This document shows, one piece after another, positions 6,449 to 12,696 of a DNA stretch of 26,059 nucleotides; position 1 is the first letter of the stretch, and each line of letters opens with the position of its first letter. The translations under genes were made by a program, and so were the position numbers. The stretch comes from a virus. Location of the stretch: positions 1 through 26,059 of IMG/VR virus record IMGVR_UViG_3300044987_000610, one strand, 5' to 3'. The notes beneath the pieces were generated by a model that did no database searches, was not told the DNA's origin, and saw only the letters and a list, made by a program, of their open reading frames with translations.

Positions 6449-7477
6449 ATGAAAATTCCAGAGCCAGAATACAGCATCACCAACCTGATTGACAAGCACC
6501 ACGAAAGCCGTCAGGAGCCGCCACGGCCACACTTGGGCGCATCAACGCTGGGTCACGCTTGCGACCGTTGGTTATGGCTGTCGTTTCGTTGGGCAGTCCA
6601 ACAAACCTTTGACGGTCGTGTTTTGCGAATGTTTCGCCGAGGCAATCTTGAGGAAGCGCAAATCGTTAGCGACCTTCGTGCCATTGGTATTGACATCCAA
6701 CGCACGACCGGCAACCAATCCAGAGTTACCTTTGGCTCGCACGTATCCGGTAGCTTAGACGGTGTAATCAAATCAGGTGTGCCAGGCGCACCGAAGACCG
6801 AACACGTAGCCGAATTTAAAACCCATAGCTTAAAGTCGTTTAACGATGTGGAAAAGAAGGGTGTCGAAGAATCTAAGCCAGAGCATTTTATCCAAATGCA
6901 GACTTACATGGCTGGTACTGAGATTGATCGAGCGTTGTACGTGGCCGTTTGCAAGGATGATGACCGCATCTACACTGAGCGAGTGAAGTTTGATAAAGAC
7001 GTTGCTGAGAAGGCCATAGCGCGAGGCAAGCGCATTGCTTTGTCTGATCGTATGCCAGAACCATTATCAGCCGACCCAACGTGGTATCAATGCCGCTGGT
7101 GTCCTGCGCACGACTTTTGTTTTGAGTCCAAGATTACCAAACACGCCAATTGCAGAACGTGCGCTAACAGTACGGCGCTAGAGAATTCAACGTGGCGGTG
7201 TGAGCGCCATGATGCTGACGATATTCCGACAGAGTGGCAGCGCGAGGGTTGCGATTCGCACGTACTGCATCCCGATCTGGTGCCATATCAGCGCAAGGAA
7301 AGCGACAACGAATGGCAAGCCATTTATGTAATCAATGGCAAGGATGTGATTAACGGCGAACCTGATACCAATGTCTTTGGCTCAAAGGAAATACTGGCCA
7401 ATCCGGCGGTATGCGCCAACCCTGACGAGTTTGCAACAGAGTTTCGTCGTGAGTTTAATGCGCGGGTGGTTGGATAA
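6449..7477 (+). CDS. PD-(D/E)XK exonuclease, Cas4/AddB-like with probable Fe-S cluster
   Basis: 342 residues. The nuclease core is GSLDGVI (101-107, D104) followed by EFKTHS (122-127, E122 and K124). C38 in HACDRWLWL plus C215, C218 and C224 (CRWCPAHDFC) match the one-plus-three cysteine arrangement that holds a 4Fe-4S cluster in Cas4 and AddB. A second cysteine group (C235, C238, C251, C268) may bind zinc or another metal. Such phage nucleases resect DNA ends to make ssDNA for annealing. AAGGAGA precedes the ATG with a slightly long spacing. Its last base is shared with the helicase start (TAATG), suggesting the two work together. Confidence 0.87.
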   Translation: MKIPEPEYSITNLIDKHHESRQEPPRPHLGASTLGHACDRWLWLSFRWAVQQTFDGRVLRMFRRGNLEEAQIVSDLRAIGIDIQRTTGNQSRVTFGSHVSGSLDGVIKSGVPGAPKTEHVAEFKTHSLKSFNDVEKKGVEESKPEHFIQMQTYMAGTEIDRALYVAVCKDDDRIYTERVKFDKDVAEKAIARGKRIALSDRMPEPLSADPTWYQCRWCPAHDFCFESKITKHANCRTCANSTALENSTWRCERHDADDIPTEWQREGCDSHVLHPDLVPYQRKESDNEWQAIYVINGKDVINGEPDTNVFGSKEILANPAVCANPDEFATEFRREFNARVVG

Positions 7478-9078
7478 TGCTCCGCGACTACCAACAACGA
7501 ACCATCAACCAGCTCTATGAGTGGTTTGGCAAGAATAAAGGCAATCCGTGCTTAGTGCTGCCAACAGGCTCGGGTAAGAGCCACATCGTTGCCGCGCTTT
7601 GTAAGGATGCCGTGCAGAAATGGCCAGAGACAAAAATTCTGATGCTGACGCACGTTAAAGAATTGATCGAGCAAAATGCCGAGAAGATGAGACAGCATTG
7701 GCTGGGTGCGCCCTTGGGCATTTACTCAGCAGGTATTGGTAAGCGTGATTTAGGCGAGCCGATAACTTTTGCTGGCATTCAATCGGTGCGCACTAAATCT
7801 GCGGCGCTTGGCCATATTGATTTGGTGATTGTGGATGAATGCCATTTGATTAGCCACAAAAACGAAGGTGGCTATCGCACGTTGTTGGATGAATTAAAGG
7901 TCATCAATCCAGAGTTGCGCGTAATCGGCTTAACAGCCACGCCGTACCGCTTGGGTCATGGTCTTATCACCGACAAGCCAGCTATCTTCGACGATCTGAT
8001 TGAGCCAGTAAGCATCGAGGAGTTGATCTACAAAAGGCATCTGGCCACGCTGCGGTCAAAGACCACCACGACCAAGTTAGACACGAGCGATGTTAAAAAA
8101 CGCGGCGGCGAGTTTATTGAATCCGAATTACAGAAAGCCGTTGATACAAGGAAGAATAATGAAAGCGTTGTGGCTGAAGTGATTCGTTTGGCTGGCGATA
8201 GACAATCGTGGCTATTCTTTTGTGCCGGTATCAACCACGCGAAAAACGTATCCATCGAGTTGCGCGATCAAGGAATTAAGTCGGCCTGTATAACTGGCGA
8301 GACATCAAAGACAGATCGCGAACGAATCATCCATGAATTTAAAACAAGGAAAATAAAAGCGCTTACCAATGCCAATGTCTTAACGACTGGTTTTGATGCT
8401 CCTAATATTGATCTAATCGCCATGCTGCGCCCGACTATGAGCGCCAGCCTGTACGTACAAATGGCGGGTCGTGGAATGCGAATCAAAGACCACATCGACC
8501 ATTGCTTGGTGTTGGATTTTGCGGGAGTGGTTGAAACGCATGGCCCGATCACCAACGTGCAGCCGCCCAACAAAGCAGGGACAGGGAACGGTGAAATGCC
8601 TGTCAAACTTTGCACCGAGTGCCATGAACTTTGCGCCATATCCATCAAGGTGTGCCCATCGTGTGGCCATGAATTCCCGCCATCTGTACCAAAGCCATTG
8701 ACGTTGCGCCACGACGACATCATGGGCATGGATGCCAAGGATATGATTATTACTGGCTGGAATTGGCGCAAGCACATCAGTAACACCAGTGGCAAAGAAA
8801 TGCTGGCCGTCAGCTATTATTCAAAGAATCTATCCGACCCATCGATTACCGAGTACCTGCCACTTCGCCACGATGGTTATGCTGGCGACAAAGCGGTCAG
8901 AGAGTTAGCCAAGATGGCCAATGCGTCGGGTGTCGGTAGTCGTGAATTGTTTGCGGTTGGCGTGACTAAGCTAGACCAGATTGCTACGTATATGAATCAT
9001 GGCAAACCACCGACCACCATTGCATACAAAAAAGAAGGCAAGTTTTATCGCGTCTTATCAAGGAAATGGAATGACTGA
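7477..9078 (+). CDS. Superfamily 2 DNA helicase with C-terminal zinc ribbon
   Basis: 533 residues. Motif I PTGSGKS (29-35), motif II DECH (120-123), motif III TAT (153-155) and motif VI QMAGRGMR (328-335) define an SF2 DEAD/DEAH-type helicase. A zinc ribbon follows (C379, C382, C393, C396) and then a C-terminal domain of about 130 residues that I do not recognise. Phage proteins of this kind resemble UvsW-like branch-migration helicases or replication-associated helicases. The gene is coupled to the nuclease upstream (TAATG) and overlaps the VRR-NUC gene by 8 bases, so the three form one translational unit. Confidence 0.92.
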   Translation: MLRDYQQRTINQLYEWFGKNKGNPCLVLPTGSGKSHIVAALCKDAVQKWPETKILMLTHVKELIEQNAEKMRQHWLGAPLGIYSAGIGKRDLGEPITFAGIQSVRTKSAALGHIDLVIVDECHLISHKNEGGYRTLLDELKVINPELRVIGLTATPYRLGHGLITDKPAIFDDLIEPVSIEELIYKRHLATLRSKTTTTKLDTSDVKKRGGEFIESELQKAVDTRKNNESVVAEVIRLAGDRQSWLFFCAGINHAKNVSIELRDQGIKSACITGETSKTDRERIIHEFKTRKIKALTNANVLTTGFDAPNIDLIAMLRPTMSASLYVQMAGRGMRIKDHIDHCLVLDFAGVVETHGPITNVQPPNKAGTGNGEMPVKLCTECHELCAISIKVCPSCGHEFPPSVPKPLTLRHDDIMGMDAKDMIITGWNWRKHISNTSGKEMLAVSYYSKNLSDPSITEYLPLRHDGYAGDKAVRELAKMANASGVGSRELFAVGVTKLDQIATYMNHGKPPTTIAYKKEGKFYRVLSRKWND

Positions 9079-9415
9079 ACGAATCCCAACCGAGCATGAA
9101 GAACAACGCGAAGTCGTTAAATGGTTTCGCCAGACATACACGGAAGTGCGAATTTTTGCGATACCCAATGGCGAGAAACGCACCCTTGGGGTGGCTGCTC
9201 GATTAAAGGTTGAAGGCGTTAGCCCAGGCGTTCCAGACTTATACGCACCAGCATGGCGGTTGTGGGTTGAAATGAAACGTATCAAGGGTGGAACGATTAG
9301 CCCACCACAAAAAGATTGGCACACATACTTGCGAGGCATTGGCGACACGGTGCTGGTGTGCAAAGGAGCAGAAGAAGCGAAAGAGCAAATAATAAAATTT
9401 AGGGGGGAGAAATGA
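9071..9415 (+). CDS. VRR-NUC domain nuclease
   Basis: 114 residues from the ATG at 9071, supported by AAGGA 6 bases upstream; an earlier ATG would lie deep inside the helicase gene. The VRR-NUC pattern is clear: EHEEQREVVKWF near the start, IPNGEKRT, then GVPDLYAP and WVEMKRIKGG holding the PD...(E)xK-like residues, and SPPQKDWHTYLRGIG. Members are structure-specific nucleases, often Holliday-junction or flap type, found in phage recombination clusters. It would resolve branched intermediates produced by the annealing system upstream. It overlaps the helicase by 8 bases and the next gene by ATGA. Confidence 0.92.
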   Translation: MTERIPTEHEEQREVVKWFRQTYTEVRIFAIPNGEKRTLGVAARLKVEGVSPGVPDLYAPAWRLWVEMKRIKGGTISPPQKDWHTYLRGIGDTVLVCKGAEEAKEQIIKFRGEK

Positions 9416-9627
9416 CTGAACATAAATTATTGCGCATGATAGAAGAAGCAGGGTTTGACTTTACGCCTGACATCATGAACAAACTGCAAAAGTTTCAGAA
9501 TTTGATTTGGGTAGAACGCGAGGAATGCGCGAAAGCCGCCGAAGCTGTAGTGCCACGACATACAGAATGCGGTAACAAGATTGCGGGAGCTATACGGGCA
9601 AGGAGCAATCATGACAAGCTGGATTGA
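9412..9627 (+). CDS. Small hypothetical protein
   Basis: 71 residues. A GGGGGGAG site lies directly before the ATG. The mid-part (WVEREECAKAAEAV, about 33-46) resembles short phage proteins with an (R)EEC...A helix, but no function is known to me. It opens with ATGACTGAAC, the same ten bases as the starts at 9071 and 10412. ATGA overlap upstream; it overlaps the next gene by 17 bases. Confidence 0.75.
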   Translation: MTEHKLLRMIEEAGFDFTPDIMNKLQKFQNLIWVEREECAKAAEAVVPRHTECGNKIAGAIRARSNHDKLD

Positions 9628-9796
9628 TGAACTAAAGCCAGGCGACAGGGTTATGTTTGATGGCGACCCTGCAAGAGTTTTTAACGTGATAAGGCAACGT
9701 CCAACTGCGCCAGATTATTTTTATTTAGATTTTGATGATGGTTCTTATATTGGCGTAAATGATAATGAATTGATTGCGAATGGTAAAAAACTATGA
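9611..9796 (+). CDS. Small hypothetical protein, SH3/KOW-like barrel
   Basis: 61 residues from the ATG at 9611, chosen because AGGAG lies at 9601-9605; an upstream TTG has no such site. The sequence MTSWIDELKPGDRVMFDGDP followed by alternating beta-strand segments (YFYLDFDDGSYIGV) resembles small barrel proteins of the KOW/SH3 type, without a specific family match. It overlaps the next gene by ATGA. Confidence 0.75.
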   Translation: MTSWIDELKPGDRVMFDGDPARVFNVIRQRPTAPDYFYLDFDDGSYIGVNDNELIANGKKL

Positions 9797-9990
9797 CCAC
9801 TAAATTCTGCACCAGTTGCCAAAGCACCCGCGAATTAGCTGGTGGTGTTTATCGCAAAACTAAATCAAGTGGCCGATGGATTTGCCAGCCATGTTTTGAG
9901 CGCAAAACCGAAAGCATTTACATGAACCGGTCGGGGAAAGCTGTTGACGTTAAAACGCTGATGGCAAAGTTGTATCGTAAGGCGGCGTGA
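9793..9990 (+). CDS. Small zinc-finger protein
   Basis: 65 residues with CTSC (6-9) and CQPC (about 31-34), a four-cysteine zinc-binding arrangement, followed by a basic tail (KTLMAKLYRKAA). Similar tiny phage proteins begin TKxCxxCQ, and their function is unknown to me; nucleic-acid or protein binding is likely. It is coupled by ATGA upstream and shares one base with the next start (TGATG). Confidence 0.8.
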   Translation: MTTKFCTSCQSTRELAGGVYRKTKSSGRWICQPCFERKTESIYMNRSGKAVDVKTLMAKLYRKAA

Positions 9991-10199
9991 TGGATAAGTT
10001 CCAACAATCCACAACAGATCAACTGTACTTTCGTGATCCAGACGTTGATCCACCACCGCGAGGAACTAGCATGCTGTTATTAAACCCTGGCGGCGTTTGC
10101 GTAATCGGTGTTTGGTCTGATGATTGCATTGGCTGGTGTCCAAAACCAAAGATACCTAAAGCATTGAAAGATAAGCATGCCCAAGCCAAAAAAGATTAA
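9990..10199 (+). CDS. Conserved small phage protein
   Basis: 69 residues from the ATG at 9990, which shares one base with the preceding stop; a GTG one codon earlier is less likely. The core DPPPRGTSMLLLNPGGVCVIG (with a following W...D..GWCPKPKIP) is a pattern I recall from many small phage proteins of unknown function. Probably a compact beta-rich fold. The last 23 bases overlap the next gene. Confidence 0.78.
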   Translation: MDKFQQSTTDQLYFRDPDVDPPPRGTSMLLLNPGGVCVIGVWSDDCIGWCPKPKIPKALKDKHAQAKKD

Positions 10200-10419
10200 C
10201 TTCGATTGGGAAGCAATTATTAACGGTAACAGGATAGGTATTGCGCAAGTGTTTAAAAGTATTAAAGCTGGTGAAGTTGATGAAGAAGAGCTAGAAAAGC
10301 TACAGAATTTTGTGCAATTCTCGCTGGCGCTAATGCAGTTATCAGGCCCACAAAAATGGGCGCAAGCAAAACTTAATGCTGAAATGATGATGTATTTAAA
10401 GGAGACAAAAAATGACTGA
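10177..10419 (+). CDS. Small hypothetical protein
   Basis: 80 residues, largely helical, with an acidic middle (KAGEVDEEELEKLQNFVQF). No recognised family. The weak leader suggests translation depends on coupling with the overlapping upstream gene. It overlaps the next gene by 8 bases. Confidence 0.7.
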   Translation: MPKPKKINFDWEAIINGNRIGIAQVFKSIKAGEVDEEELEKLQNFVQFSLALMQLSGPQKWAQAKLNAEMMMYLKETKND

Positions 10420-10708
10420 ACACAAACACGCAAAATTAATTAAAGCATGGGCTGAAGGCGCGAAGATTCAGAAATTCTCAAAGCGCCATCAAGCATGGGA
10501 AGAATCACCCAATCCAACATGGAATGAAGAAACGGAATACCGTTTGCGCATTAAACCTGACTACACGATTGAATTAAACGCGCACGTTTTGAACGGTGAA
10601 TTGTTTATTGATGTCGGCGCACGATTTCCAAATATGTCGTTGGTGTTTGATGCAGGGAGTAATGAATTGAAATCTGTTGAAATGATTCAATGGAAGGGGA
10701 AAAAATGA
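10412..10708 (+). CDS. Conserved small phage protein
   Basis: 98 residues. KLIKAWAEGAKIQ then WEESPNPTWNEETEYRLRIK (about 29-48) is a recurring phage pattern in which a short W-rich beta domain ends in YRIKP; function unknown. It opens with the ATGACTGAAC ten-mer seen at two other starts in this operon. GGAGA lies about 7 bases before the ATG. It overlaps the next gene by ATGA. Confidence 0.8.
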   Translation: MTEHKHAKLIKAWAEGAKIQKFSKRHQAWEESPNPTWNEETEYRLRIKPDYTIELNAHVLNGELFIDVGARFPNMSLVFDAGSNELKSVEMIQWKGKK

Positions 10709-10809
10709 TTGCCATTGCAGCCATTGGAGCGATGTTAATAGGTGCTGGCATTACTGTTGGTGTGGCTGGATTAATTGCATATTTGATGATGGATGATAAT
10801 GAACTGTAA
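10705..10809 (+). CDS. 34-residue single-pass membrane peptide
   Basis: The frame encodes MIAIAAIGAMLIGAGITVGV followed by AGLIAYLMMDDNEL, one glycine/alanine-rich transmembrane helix with a short acidic C-terminus. GGAAGGGG lies just before the ATG and the start overlaps the previous stop (ATGA). It could be an early inner-membrane peptide; its size and helix would also suit a pinholin, although it sits in the early operon. Function unknown. Confidence 0.68.
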   Translation: MIAIAAIGAMLIGAGITVGVAGLIAYLMMDDNEL

Positions 10810-11047
10810 AGACTGTGGTGGAAAGACGAATGTAACGTGGACTCAGAAACAATTAGGTGGTGTTAGACGGTTGCGTAAATGCCACAAATGCGGTTTTTCT
10901 GCCTATACCGGCGAAGTTTGGCTGGCGTTGTTACCACCACCCGAGCCAAAACCTATTTATACTAAATCTGAGGTTGCGTTAATGAAAAAGAAAGAGGTTA
11001 CTACCCGCAGGAAAAATGAAGACAGGAGGCAAGATGAAGAAGCATAA
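10799..11047 (+). CDS. Small zinc-ribbon protein with basic tail
   Basis: 82 residues from the ATG at 10799; an ATG two codons earlier (10793) is equally possible. CKDC (3-6) and CHKC (about 28-31) form a zinc ribbon, with a layout (CxDCGG...RRRKC..CG) close to the N-terminal ribbon of NrdR-like regulators. The C-terminal third is strongly charged (KKKEVTTRRKNEDRRQDEEA). Probably binds nucleic acid; no ATP-cone domain follows, so it is not NrdR itself. Confidence 0.75.
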   Translation: MNCKDCGGKTNVTWTQKQLGGVRRLRKCHKCGFSAYTGEVWLALLPPPEPKPIYTKSEVALMKKKEVTTRRKNEDRRQDEEA

Positions 11048-11222
11048 CAACATGAGCATGGGCGACCATTACATTTACACGCCATCAACCACCGATGTAA
11101 CGATTCGTTGGCGTGCTAATTACAACTGGCTACCACCATCAGAAGACCCAAAGTTTATGAAAAAATGGGCTGAGTTTCGTATGCGTTGTGCGCAAGGTAT
11201 TGAAAAAATAATTAACCACTAA
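11034..11222 (+). CDS. Small hypothetical protein
   Basis: 62 residues from the ATG at 11034, fixed by a perfect AGGAGG at 11024-11029; an ATG 18 bases earlier lacks such a site. It contains YIYTPSTTDVTIRWRANYNW and a WLPPSEDPKFMKKW segment. I recall the latter style from phage proteins of unknown function. It overlaps the zinc-ribbon gene by 14 bases. Confidence 0.75.
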   Translation: MKKHNNMSMGDHYIYTPSTTDVTIRWRANYNWLPPSEDPKFMKKWAEFRMRCAQGIEKIINH

Positions 11223-11236
11223 AAAAGAGAGAAATC

Positions 11237-11479
11237 ATGAAAAAACTATTGCCATTACTTTTTCTAACTGGCTGTTCAACATTCGATATGCCAAACACAT
11301 CGTTGACAGTAGAAAAAGAAGTTCAAGCTATGAGCCGCAATGAGGTCATTATGGCTATTCAAGATTGTGAATCTAATCGCACCAGAGCCGTGATGATACT
11401 GGCCAAGCGAAAGATTTCAGGGCGCACATCCGACGTTGTTGTCGATGTTACTTGCGCGCCGCGGCCGTCGTATTATTAA
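11237..11479 (+). CDS. Small lipoprotein, last early gene
   Basis: 80 residues. Residues 1-13 (MKKLLPLLFLTGC) form a type II signal peptide with lipobox LTGC, so mature protein begins at C13 and is probably anchored in an envelope membrane. The body contains MSRNEVIMAIQDCESNRTRA and SDVVVDVTCAP, a pattern found in other phage genomes without assigned function. A lipoprotein made early could alter the cell surface, for example superinfection exclusion; that is inference. Its stop overlaps the convergent spanin stop (11476-11479), leaving no room for a terminator. Confidence 0.82.
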   Translation: MKKLLPLLFLTGCSTFDMPNTSLTVEKEVQAMSRNEVIMAIQDCESNRTRAVMILAKRKISGRTSDVVVDVTCAPRPSYY

Positions 11480-11934
11480 TGGCGAAGCGATTCGTACTGC
11501 TTGACGCACTGGTCTAAGGCTGCTTTGAGGCTGGCTGCGTCGGCACTGTACCCTGCAAGAAATTCTGCATCTCCTTTTGCCAGTTGCGCTCCGGTGGCTG
11601 CACTACAAGCGCTGGCGGTACTGGACACGGTACTGCCCTCGGCGGGGCGCTCTGGCCGGTTGCGCAGGCTGTTAGCCAAGGCAATAGAGCGAGCATTAAT
11701 ATTGCGGATTTCACGGTCTTTTTCCTCGCGTAAATTATTTGCGCCCTGTTGAAGCGCTTGCTCTTTCTCTCTGGCCAAGCGCATATTCTCAGCGTACTCG
11801 GCCATTTGTTTGGCTTTTTCCTTGTCCCATTGCGCTTGGACTTTAGCTTGGCCAGCATCGTCGCCTTGCCAATGGCCAGCGCCATAGGCGAACACTACGG
11901 CCAAGACGCTGCCAGCGATGAAATACGGATTCAT
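11476..11934 (-). CDS. Rz-like inner-membrane spanin (i-spanin)
   Basis: 152 residues. A single N-terminal transmembrane helix (about 5-20, FIAGSVLAVVFAYGAGHW) is followed by a long charged coiled coil (about 30-95) and a C-terminal domain with two cysteines near SACSAA and DQCVKQYESL. This is the Rz layout: anchored in the inner membrane and reaching across the periplasm to its outer-membrane partner to fuse the two membranes at lysis. The Rz1 gene lies wholly inside it in another frame, which confirms the assignment. Its start overlaps the upstream stop by ATGA. Confidence 0.9.
   Translation of the reverse strand: MNPYFIAGSVLAVVFAYGAGHWQGDDAGQAKVQAQWDKEKAKQMAEYAENMRLAREKEQALQQGANNLREEKDREIRNINARSIALANSLRNRPERPAEGSTVSSTASACSAATGAQLAKGDAEFLAGYSADAASLKAALDQCVKQYESLRH
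11514..11714 (-). CDS. Rz1-like outer-membrane spanin lipoprotein, embedded in the Rz gene
   Basis: 66 residues, in a different frame and entirely within the Rz gene. From the GTG at 11714 (GAGG 9 bases upstream) it reads MKSAILMLALLPWLTAC, a type II signal peptide with lipobox LTAC at C17. The mature part is short and proline-rich (QSAPPRAVPCPVPP, VVQPPE), as in Rz1 proteins. The open frame continues far upstream (to 11885), but those residues are not signal-like, so the internal GTG is preferred. Confidence 0.87.
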   Translation of the reverse strand: MKSAILMLALLPWLTACATGQSAPPRAVPCPVPPALVVQPPERNWQKEMQNFLQGTVPTQPASKQP

Positions 11935-12089
11935 TTAGGCGGTACTTTCGTGCCCTCTAATTTTTTATGCACCTTGATGGTTTTGCAAACCTGCTTACCC
12001 TTTTCATCGTGGCAAACTTTTTTCATCTCGCCACCGGCAAACGCAATAAGTGGAACAAACGCAATAAGTGCAATAAGTGATTTCATCAT
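11931..12089 (-). CDS. Small secreted protein with two cysteines
   Basis: 52 residues from the first of two tandem ATGs (51 from the second), with GGAG just upstream. It has a signal peptide (MKSLIALIAFVPLIAFA) followed by a small mature domain, GGEMKKVCHDEKGKQVCKTI and a basic tail. The two cysteines could form a disulphide in the periplasm. It is linked by ATGA overlaps to the holin-like gene upstream and the Rz gene downstream, so it belongs to the lysis cassette. Function unknown. The signal peptide is encoded by a 9-base tandem repeat. Confidence 0.75.
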   Translation of the reverse strand: MMKSLIALIAFVPLIAFAGGEMKKVCHDEKGKQVCKTIKVHKKLEGTKVPPK

Positions 12090-12505
12090 TCGATCTCCGG
12101 TTGTGCTGCGGGTGGTGGGGCAGGCTTGCCATTAAATCCTAGAACGACAGGCGCAGCCGCTGCTACTGGCTCAATCGTTGGCTCTACACGTTTGGCTGGC
12201 GTCATAGGCGCTGGTGGAGTTTGCGGCTTCATCGCCTCTTCACGTTCCTTGGCCGTTGACAAGCCTGGTGGCACGAATTGATCTTTGCCTTTCACCGCAA
12301 TTAACGTGGCCAGTGCGCCCAATATGTATTTGGACATATCGGAAAGCAGTAGAAAAAACTGCTTGTCCGCTGGAGCCATGCCCGACATCGGTTGTACGGT
12401 GAAGACGACGCTATACATCGACAGCGATGCCATCATCATTAGGATCATACAAAAGCAAATACCAATTATGAATTTCAACCATGCGTTCAAACTATCTTCG
12501 TTCAT
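12086..12505 (-). CDS. Two-helix membrane protein, candidate holin
   Basis: 139 residues. Helix 1 is about residues 11-36 (KFIIGICFCMILMMMASLSM and onwards) and helix 2 about 57-72 (SKYILGALATLIAVKG). A long Pro/Ala-rich tail follows (about 93-139). Position just before the spanins and close to the endolysin fits a holin with two helices, and I recall similar phage proteins annotated only as membrane proteins. The long disordered tail is unusual for a holin. ATGA overlap with both neighbours (12502 and 12086). Confidence 0.7.
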   Translation of the reverse strand: MNEDSLNAWLKFIIGICFCMILMMMASLSMYSVVFTVQPMSGMAPADKQFFLLLSDMSKYILGALATLIAVKGKDQFVPPGLSTAKEREEAMKPQTPPAPMTPAKRVEPTIEPVAAAAPVVLGFNGKPAPPPAAQPEIE

Positions 12506-12696
12506 GGCTTCACCTTTTCTGGTTGCGTGACATCGCTAGGACAAGTGCCAGTCGCTGTGCAGATCGGCGCTTTGCAATCTGCCGTCTCCCAATTTTTAGG
12601 GTCTTGGCAAGGATACCTAAAACGGTCTTGGCAAGCACTAAGCACCAAGGACATGCAAAGCATGCTCATAATGTTTCTTGCGATCTTCGATCCCAA
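12502..12696 (-). CDS. Small cysteine-rich lipoprotein of the lysis region
   Basis: 64 residues if it starts at the TTG at 12696, preceded by a G-run 5 bases away; this gives a proper charged signal peptide (MGSKIARNIMSMLCMSLVLS) with lipobox LSAC. The ATG at 12669 would lack positive charges. The mature part has DRFRYPCQDPKNWETADCKA and further cysteines, a pattern I recall from other aquatic phage lysis regions. The start lies inside the endolysin gene (59-base overlap). Function unknown; outer-membrane lipoprotein likely. Confidence 0.77.
   Translation of the reverse strand: MGSKIARNIMSMLCMSLVLSACQDRFRYPCQDPKNWETADCKAPICTATGTCPSDVTQPEKVKP

Noticed and set aside
11715-11885. Upstream extension of the embedded Rz1 frame to an ATG at 11885
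   Set aside because: It would place a long basic segment before the signal peptide, which prevents normal lipoprotein export; the GTG at 11714 with GAGG upstream fits.
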